Shown: one piece after another, positions 14,835-19,564 of the stretch | Layout of the letters: each line of letters begins with the position of its first letter | How positions within the stretch are numbered: position 1 is the first letter of the stretch | Source: M50B91 sp964526665 | GTDB lineage: Bacteria > Patescibacteriota > Gracilibacteria > UBA4473 | Direction of reading: 5' to 3' | DNA: 19,564 bases | Assembly: GCA_964526665.1 (NCBI GenBank) | Contig: CAZGJL010000016.1 | Span: 1 to 19,564, forward strand | Made by a program: the position numbers and the translations under genes | The notes under the pieces: generated by a model | Told to the model about the DNA's origin: nothing | The model's database searches: none | What the model saw: only the letters and a program-made list of their open reading frames with translations

Positions 14835-15173
14835 ATGAAATTCATTACCCTCATTCCTGAATTTATTGATAAAAAAATCGCGCAATTTTTTGTACTCCTT
14901 ATTCGTGGATACCAAAAAACTTTTTCACCTGATCACTCTCCCGTCGGAAAATGCAATCCCACTTCAGGATGTCGTTTTTTCCCTACTTGCTCTGAATACG
15001 CTCGTATCTCACTCGAACGAAATGGATTTATTCTTTCTGTATTCAAAATTATCTGGCGCATAACCCGCTGTACTCCCTGGTCAAAAGGCGGCATAGATAT
15101 TCCTTCAGGAGTCTCGGTTGACGCCCCTGTATTACAGACTACACTTCCTCCGAAATTTATGTCCAACAAATGA
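14835..15173 (+). CDS. yidD: Membrane protein insertion efficiency factor YidD
   Basis: 112 residues, a little longer than the usual 70-85. YidD is a small membrane-associated protein that assists YidC/Sec insertion. Signature segments: LIRGYQKTFSPDHSPVGKC, then CRFFPTCSEYA with the conserved cysteines, and ITRCTPWSKGGIDIP. The N-terminal ~20 residues carry an amphipathic helix. Its stop overlaps the start of the rseP-like gene by ATGA. Usual neighbours (rnpA, yidC) are absent here. Confidence 0.95.
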   Translation: MKFITLIPEFIDKKIAQFFVLLIRGYQKTFSPDHSPVGKCNPTSGCRFFPTCSEYARISLERNGFILSVFKIIWRITRCTPWSKGGIDIPSGVSVDAPVLQTTLPPKFMSNK

Positions 15174-16048
15174 TCTTTGTTTCTATCATCGTTTTCTTAT
15201 TAGTTTTTTCTGCACTCATCCTTGTTCATGAAGCTGGGCACTTTTTTGTAGCACGCTGGTCTGGCGTACGCGTTCTTGAATTTGGTCTTGGATTTGGAAA
15301 AAAATTCTGGAAAAAAGAAAAAAATGGCGTCGAGTACTCTGCTGGAGTAGTGCCATTTGGTGGGTATGTACGAATGTTAGGAGAAGAAGAGGAATCTAAT
15401 GCTCTCGATTCTTTTGAAAAAGCAAAACTCTGGCGACGTATGGCTATCACTCTTGCTGGAATTTTTATGAACTTCGTATTTGCCATTATAATTCTTGCTG
15501 GATTATTCACAGCAGGAAGCACCCCTATTCTTATTTCTGATGCTGATGTTGATGCTGCTGTAGAGCAAGGAATTATTGTATTAGGAGAACCAAACGAGGA
15601 GGGAAAACAAGAAATTTTAGAAATTCATAAAATTCAACTCCCTTTTCCTCAATCTATTGCCTTTGCTGTAAAAGAAACGTGGCGTATCTCTGGAGCTGTA
15701 ATAGAAAAAGCCGCAGAAATTCCTGTCCAACTTATCCAAAAAGGAACTCTTCCTGATGGACTTGCTGGTCCTGTTGGAATTGCTGAAGCAACACATCGCA
15801 TACTTCCTGCTGGTCTTGCTGCGATTTTAAAACTCACCGCATTACTCTCTATTTCTTTGGCCGTAATGAACTTACTTCCTCTTCCTGCTCTAGATGGTGG
15901 ACGATTTCTTTTTCAATTTATTGAGATGATTACGTTCCGGAAAGTCCCTGCTAAATTTGAAATGTGGGTTCATACTATTGGGTTTGGATTGCTCATGTTG
16001 CTCATCGTATTTATTACCTGGCAAGACATTGTTCGAATCTTTAGTTGA
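15170..16048 (+). CDS. rseP: Site-2 intramembrane metalloprotease (RseP/RasP type), apparently lacking PDZ
   Basis: 292 residues; E. coli RseP is ~450 (two PDZ) and B. subtilis RasP ~420 (one PDZ). The zinc site is intact: HEAGH in TM1 (residues ~20-24) and LPLPALDGGRFLF with the third ligand Asp in the C-terminal half. VPFGGYVRMLGEE marks the membrane-reentrant beta region. Between TM2 and the third helix block only ~60 residues remain (from ISDADVDAAVEQG to about PFPQSIAF), too short for a normal PDZ. It probably cleaves membrane-anchored substrates such as anti-sigma factors or signal peptides; no substrate gene is seen. Coupled to yidD by a 4-nt overlap. Confidence 0.92.
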   Translation: MIFVSIIVFLLVFSALILVHEAGHFFVARWSGVRVLEFGLGFGKKFWKKEKNGVEYSAGVVPFGGYVRMLGEEEESNALDSFEKAKLWRRMAITLAGIFMNFVFAIIILAGLFTAGSTPILISDADVDAAVEQGIIVLGEPNEEGKQEILEIHKIQLPFPQSIAFAVKETWRISGAVIEKAAEIPVQLIQKGTLPDGLAGPVGIAEATHRILPAGLAAILKLTALLSISLAVMNLLPLPALDGGRFLFQFIEMITFRKVPAKFEMWVHTIGFGLLMLLIVFITWQDIVRIFS

Positions 16049-16052
16049 AAAC

Positions 16053-16080
16053 TTGACACCAAGTCTCGAACTCGTACAAT
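16053..16080 (+). promoter_or_regulatory. rplY promoter
   Basis: TTGACA (16053-16058), 16-nt spacer, TACAAT (16075-16080): the best promoter in the window. Start of transcription near 16087 leaves a ~37-nt leader with a CTTGC/GCAAG hairpin (16090-16104). Confidence 0.7.
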
Positions 16081-16123
16081 CCCGCCGCCTTGCTGAGCGC
16101 AAGAATCGAAACTTTTGAAGAAA

Positions 16124-16846
16124 ATGGCTGACAAATTTACGCTATCGGCAACAAAACGAGAAGTAGGAAAAGCTGCTCGTCGCGAAACTCGCAACGAAGG
16201 ACGTGTTCTTGCAGCAATATATGGGAATAAAGTTGAACCTACAGCTATTTCTGTTGACGCTTCTGAGATCCTTCGCGTATATCGTAAAGCTGGATTGTCT
16301 GGCCTAATCGAACTTGATCTAGATGGAAAAAAATATTCAGTAATTATTAAAACGGTAGATATTCATCCAGTACGTCATGAATTGGCACATCTTGATTTTC
16401 TAGCCGTAAATGTAAAAGAGGCTACTACAGTATCTGTTCCTATTGAATTTATAGGAGAATCTCCCGCAGTGAAGTTGGGAGGAACCTTCCTTTCAAAATA
16501 TAATACTATCGATATACGTTGTCTTCCTACGGATATTCCCGAATCGTTCAAATTGGATATTTCTTGTTTGGAAAACTTCAATGACCACCTCTCAGTTGCC
16601 GATTTAAAAATTGATGAGGAAATGTTTGAAATTATGGGGCTTGAGCCTCAAATTATAATTTGTTCTATTGCTGGACACGCTGCAGAAGAGGAAGAAGAAG
16701 AAATAGAATCAGACGAAGAAGAGTCTGTTGAGGTTGAAGTAACGGGTCAGAAATCAGAAGAAGGTGAGGATGAGGGTGCAGATGAAGATAAGGATAAAGA
16801 TAAAAAGAAGGATAAAGACAAAGATAAAAAGAAATCTGAAAAATAA
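16124..16846 (+). CDS. rplY: Ribosomal protein bL25 (general stress CTC form) with long charged tail
   Basis: 240 residues from ATG 16124 (an upstream in-frame TTG at 16115 is ignored). bL25 binds 5S rRNA in the large subunit; the two-domain CTC form is found here. The N-terminal domain (~1-92) shows LSATKREVGKAARRE, GRVLAAIYG and DIHPVRHELAHLDFLAV. The TL5-type beta domain (~93-185) follows. The last ~50 residues are Glu/Asp-rich, then a DKDKDKKK repeat, an extension that is very likely disordered. Monocistronic, with its own strong promoter and terminator. Confidence 0.94.
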   Translation: MADKFTLSATKREVGKAARRETRNEGRVLAAIYGNKVEPTAISVDASEILRVYRKAGLSGLIELDLDGKKYSVIIKTVDIHPVRHELAHLDFLAVNVKEATTVSVPIEFIGESPAVKLGGTFLSKYNTIDIRCLPTDIPESFKLDISCLENFNDHLSVADLKIDEEMFEIMGLEPQIIICSIAGHAAEEEEEEIESDEEESVEVEVTGQKSEEGEDEGADEDKDKDKKKDKDKDKKKSEK

Positions 16847-16867
16847 TCTTAAATTATAGTAACTACA

Positions 16868-16892
16868 AACCTCACTTCGGTGAGGTTTTTTT
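16868..16892 (+). terminator. Intrinsic terminator after rplY
   Basis: Perfect 8-bp stem AACCTCAC/GTGAGGTT with a TTCG tetraloop, continuing into a run of T to 16892. Lies 21 nt after the rplY stop. Confidence 0.92.
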
Positions 16893-16914
16893 ATATTTCT
16901 AAAATCAAAAATAC

Positions 16915-16926
16915 GGTCACGTGACC
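16915..16926. repeat. 12-bp perfect palindrome abutting a start codon
   Basis: GGTCACGTGACC is its own reverse complement and ends at the base before ATG 16927. Could be an operator for a dimeric regulator; no other copy was noticed. Confidence 0.6.
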
Positions 16927-17937
16927 ATGTATTTAGTTTATGCTATTCTCCTTGTGATGAATTTAGTGGAATTATTCATAGGCGGAGCATTCATGGGGAC
17001 CGTTTTCATGATGCTTTCTGTGCGATTTTTTCCTTCTTGGGGTCTTCTTGATTTCCCTGAACGTTACGGATTAAAACGAGGAAAAATCCCTTACCCTGGT
17101 GGAATAACTCTCGCACTGCTTGCCTGTATTATTTGTATTATTTTAGGATGGAATGGTATTGCTATTATTGTTTTTGCAACAGCTATAATTGCCTTTCTTG
17201 ATGATCGATTTCAGTTACCAGCCCTTCCACGACTTGCCTCTCAATTAATTATTGCTGGAGGAATTACATTGCTTTTTGGTATTCAAATAACACAAGTTGG
17301 GAATCCTTTTGGAACAGGAATGTTTCTACTCCCCATCCCCATTGCTATTGGAGGAACTATTCTCTGGATTCTCTTGGTTCAAAATGCTCTCAACTGGTTT
17401 GATGGTCTCAAAGGACTTTGTGTTGGTATTTCTGGCGTAGGATTTCTTGCTCTTGGAATTTTTGGTCTTATTCGCCCTGAAGTAGCATGGGAGGTAGATT
17501 TACCAACTTTTTTAAATATTACTTTCGCTCTTGCCGGAATCTGCACGGGGTCATGGCTCCTCTTTTTTAAAGGGAAAATTCTGCTTGGTGACTCCGGCTC
17601 CCAGGTATTAGGACTTCTCCTTGGAATCCTTTCTATCGTTGCTGGAACAAAATTAGCTACCACTCTTCTTATTCTAGGCCTCCCTCTTCTCGACGCAGCT
17701 GTTGTGATATTGAGAAGAATTTTCCTAGATAAAAAGTCTCCCCTCAAAGGAGATCAACGTCATTTGCATCACGCTCTTGCAAAACGTATTGGAGAAAAAA
17801 AAGCCGTCCTCATTTTACTTACCTGTTCTGCACTACTCGGTGCTGGATCCATTTTCCTTCCCGGATGGGGAAAAATCGTTGGAGTAATTTTTGTTGGAGG
17901 TTTTTTAATGATCGTACATTTTTGGAAACAAAAATAA
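16927..17937 (+). CDS. WecA/TagO-like polyprenyl-phosphate sugar-1-phosphate transferase
   Basis: 336 residues from ATG 16927; a GTG at 16921 lies inside a palindrome and is disfavoured. Members transfer HexNAc-1-P from UDP-sugar to undecaprenyl phosphate, starting cell-wall glycopolymer or O-antigen synthesis. About ten TM helices. Motifs: FLDDRFQLP (Mg-binding DD), QNALNWFDGLKGL, LLGDSGSQVLGLLLG and SPLKGDQRHLHHAL. HLHH and the overall motifs favour the WecA/TagO branch over MraY. The second Asp in the usual DGLDGL is Lys. It is convergent with the rmlD-like gene. Sugar specificity cannot be read. Confidence 0.92.
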   Translation: MYLVYAILLVMNLVELFIGGAFMGTVFMMLSVRFFPSWGLLDFPERYGLKRGKIPYPGGITLALLACIICIILGWNGIAIIVFATAIIAFLDDRFQLPALPRLASQLIIAGGITLLFGIQITQVGNPFGTGMFLLPIPIAIGGTILWILLVQNALNWFDGLKGLCVGISGVGFLALGIFGLIRPEVAWEVDLPTFLNITFALAGICTGSWLLFFKGKILLGDSGSQVLGLLLGILSIVAGTKLATTLLILGLPLLDAAVVILRRIFLDKKSPLKGDQRHLHHALAKRIGEKKAVLILLTCSALLGAGSIFLPGWGKIVGVIFVGGFLMIVHFWKQK

Positions 17938-17975
17938 TCTTTTTGAAGTTTGTAGATTAAAAACTAAGGTTTGTT

Positions 17976-18803
17976 CTATTCTCTTCCCAAAAACGCATCT
18001 ACCGCTTCTTTCCACGAACGCATGTTTCTATTCAATAGAGTATTGGCTAATACTGAATTCTTTGGTCGTTTTGCTGGACGTTCTAATGCTGTCGAAGCAA
18101 TACGTTTAATCTCTGTTTCTGAACCGGTTCGCTGTAATACATATTCTGCCAACTCTGCCCAACTACAGGGTTCTCCTGTATTCTGAAGATGAAAATGTCC
18201 CGATGCAGGAGATTTATCGACAAACTCCTCTATCACAAATTTTGCTAAATCTCCTGCAAAAGTTGGCCGCCCTATCTCATCACCCACTACACGTAAACTT
18301 GATTGTAATACTGATTTTTCACGAATAGTTGTAATAAAGTTTTTTCCATGAGAACCAAATAACCACGATGTACGAATATTCCACCATAATGCTGAATATT
18401 TTTCCAAGAGTTTTTCTGCCTGCAGCTTTGTTTCCCCATAGTAATTCAATGGAACTCTTTCACTGTCTTCAGGAATTGCTTCTCCTGAAGGAATGTTAAA
18501 AACATAATCCGTAGAAAAATGAATAATCGGCTGTCTATGCGACAATAACGTCTCCAATATTTGTATGTTTAATTGCTTACAACGTCCCTGCTCTGTTTCT
18601 GCTGCATCTACTTGCGTATATCCAACACAATCAATAATTCTATCAAAAAACTGTCCCGCTAAAAAAGCGTCAACAGCTAATACATTTAATAAATCTAGCT
18701 CTCGATGCGTAGGCGCAACCAACTCAATGTCTTCACGTTGAGAAAGAAGGCCAAAAAATTCTGACCCCAATAATCCCGTTTTTCCCAGAAGTAAGATTCG
18801 CAT
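17976..18803 (-). CDS. rmlD: dTDP-4-dehydrorhamnose reductase-like (RmlD family)
   Basis: 275 residues from ATG 18803; an upstream in-frame TTG at 18839 is not used because MRILLLGKTGLLG is the family start. It would reduce dTDP-4-keto-L-rhamnose to dTDP-L-rhamnose with NAD(P)H. Motifs: GKTGLLGSEF (nucleotide loop), TQVDAAE (the family VDxAE), HFSTDYVF (Ser/Thr of the triad), YYGETKLQAE (YxxxK) and RTSWLFG. A short but complete SDR. The other rml genes are not here, so a methionine adenosyltransferase beta-like or other NDP-sugar role remains possible. Confidence 0.87.
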   Translation of the reverse strand: MRILLLGKTGLLGSEFFGLLSQREDIELVAPTHRELDLLNVLAVDAFLAGQFFDRIIDCVGYTQVDAAETEQGRCKQLNIQILETLLSHRQPIIHFSTDYVFNIPSGEAIPEDSERVPLNYYGETKLQAEKLLEKYSALWWNIRTSWLFGSHGKNFITTIREKSVLQSSLRVVGDEIGRPTFAGDLAKFVIEEFVDKSPASGHFHLQNTGEPCSWAELAEYVLQRTGSETEIKRIASTALERPAKRPKNSVLANTLLNRNMRSWKEAVDAFLGRE

Positions 18804-18810
18804 CCTCTGG

Positions 18811-18839
18811 GTTGTAGCAGATAAAACGAGGGTCCGCAA
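18811..18839 (-). promoter_or_regulatory. rmlD-like gene promoter
   Basis: Minus strand TTGCGG (18839-18834), 17-nt spacer, TACAAC (18816-18811), 7 nt to the ATG. The -35 lies inside the terminator of the upstream gene. Moderate match. Confidence 0.4.
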
Positions 18840-18851
18840 GAGCGAACCCTC
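18828..18851 (-). terminator. Terminator of the DoxX-like gene
   Basis: Minus strand 10-bp stem GAGGGTTCGC/GCGGACCCTC (one G-U pair) with a 4-nt loop, then CGTTTTATC. Starts 9 nt after the stop. The T-tract is short. Confidence 0.7.
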
Positions 18852-18860
18852 ATCAATTCA

Positions 18861-19286
18861 TCATTTTTTACACTTCCCACAACATCCCAAATCCCATGCT
18901 GCTGGTAAATAAAGTGCTCCTGCCACTGTTAATATATATACAAACATGGGCATAATAGCCGCTCCTCCATCACCCTTTATTTTGTGACCAAAAAGAAAGA
19001 TAACAAGCAGTACTCCTGTAGTAAATAATGCACATTCTCGACGGAATCCGACAAGAAGCCATACACCGAGAAGAACCTCGAGGAAAGGAACAATCCAAAA
19101 GAACCCTGCTACCAATGCGACTGGAAGCATTGTATCTTCAAATCCTGGAGTCATTTGGTATACGAAGGCAGAAACTCCGCCAATAATTTTACCAAGTCCA
19201 GCAAAAAAGAAAAAAACTGCGAGTGCCCATCGCAAAAGCCATTCCGCTTTTTGTGAGCCTGATAACCGATCCAAACAACATGTCAT
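18861..19286 (-). CDS. DoxX-family membrane protein
   Basis: 141 residues with four TM helices, typical of the DoxX/MauE-like group, which is linked to thiol and oxidative metabolism in other bacteria. The first helix, LRWALAVFFFFAGLGKIIGG, carries the family GxxKxxGG-like end. A further FLEVLLGVWLLVGF also fits. The N-terminus has a CC pair (MTCCLD) and the C-terminus CCGKCKK, possible thiol or metal sites. Its role here is unknown. Preceded by rnpB on the same strand and followed by a terminator. Confidence 0.78.
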   Translation of the reverse strand: MTCCLDRLSGSQKAEWLLRWALAVFFFFAGLGKIIGGVSAFVYQMTPGFEDTMLPVALVAGFFWIVPFLEVLLGVWLLVGFRRECALFTTGVLLVIFLFGHKIKGDGGAAIMPMFVYILTVAGALYLPAAWDLGCCGKCKK

Positions 19287-19360
19287 AGTTAAAGAAATTA
19301 AGAAATTCTAGTATTAAGCCTAAAGGATAATGAGATATTTCCAAACTTTCTTCGGAAAAC

Positions 19361-19389
19361 AAAAAACTCGCCAATAAATCGACGAGTTT
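19361..19389 (-). terminator. Intrinsic terminator of rnpB
   Basis: Minus strand stem AAACTCGTC/GGCGAGTTT (9 pairs, one G-U) with an 8-nt loop, then more T. Lies right after the RNase P RNA 3' region. Confidence 0.85.
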
Positions 19390-19564
19390 GCTCTGAATGG
19401 AATAAGCCGCGTTCTGTCGAGGATTATCATTTCTCTTATCCTGAGCATTTCTACTCAGTGTCATCAGCAGGACCGAAATAAGATTCAAACGTGAGAACAA
19501 TATCACTTATCTCGTTCGGGCCACCTGCCTCTCCACCAAAAGGGTTTACCGCCAACATGTCTTA
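19390..19564 (-). ncRNA. rnpB: RNase P RNA, 3' part (5' end beyond window)
   Basis: The minus strand shows conserved bacterial RNase P RNA segments in order: GGCGGTAAACCC, AGAGGCAGGTGGCCCGAACGA (shown in part) and GACAGAACGCGGCTTAT, the 3' half of the P4 core. The catalytic RNA removes tRNA 5' leaders. The mature 3' end is estimated near 19390 because a terminator follows; the 5' half lies outside the window. Confidence 0.92.

Noticed and set aside
15226..15522. Antisense open frame in the rseP-like gene
   Set aside because: Composition is unlike a protein, and the sense frame has clear S2P motifs.

Overview
The window most resembles a chromosomal segment of a Candidate Phyla Radiation (Patescibacteria-type) bacterium. 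The clues are low GC, compact spacing, two consecutive T4SS-pilin-like membrane proteins behind a LytR-CpsA-Psr protein, short versions of several core genes, and few Shine-Dalgarno sites. TGA is used as a stop (metK, rseP, the pilin gene), so this is not a UGA-glycine lineage. The phylum is inferred from gene content only.

Region 1 (1-4280, minus strand) is a tightly coupled three-gene operon. It holds an ornithine/diaminopimelate-decarboxylase-like PLP enzyme, a GNAT-like acyltransferase with an apparent zinc ribbon, and a multi-TM histidine kinase cut by the window edge. The genes overlap by 1 and 4 nt. Two small-molecule enzymes coupled to a membrane sensor is the most system-like feature here, and the best candidate for something undescribed.

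Region 2 (4366-8687) is accessory: a small unknown protein, a four-TM protein with a faint bestrophin-like (DUF4239) look, an N5-(carboxyethyl)ornithine synthase-like enzyme, another small unknown protein, tRNA-Trp(CCA), a multi-TM protein and the mechanosensitive channel MscL. A REP-like element with two near-identical hairpins follows mscL.

Region 3 (8861-13172, plus strand) starts with a SAM-I-clan riboswitch controlling metK. An LCP-family cell-wall glycopolymer transferase follows, then two exported proteins ending in paired TM helices of T4SS-pilin type; the second carries a peptidoglycan-binding-like segment.

Region 4 (13226-16892) is housekeeping: a coiled-coil hypothetical and ribosomal protein L21 on the minus strand, facing ruvA, yidD, a short site-2 protease (rseP type) and ribosomal protein L25/CTC, closed by a strong terminator.

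Region 5 (16915-19564) holds a WecA/TagO-like polyprenyl-phosphate sugar-phosphate transferase, an RmlD-like dTDP-rhamnose reductase, a DoxX-like protein and the 3' part of the RNase P RNA gene. With the LCP protein, the first two suggest an envelope polysaccharide theme.

Several genes have a sigma70-like promoter whose -10 box ends only 6-8 nt before the start codon (-35 TTGNNN, 16-17 nt spacer, -10 near TACAAT). This predicts leaderless mRNAs as a common expression mode.
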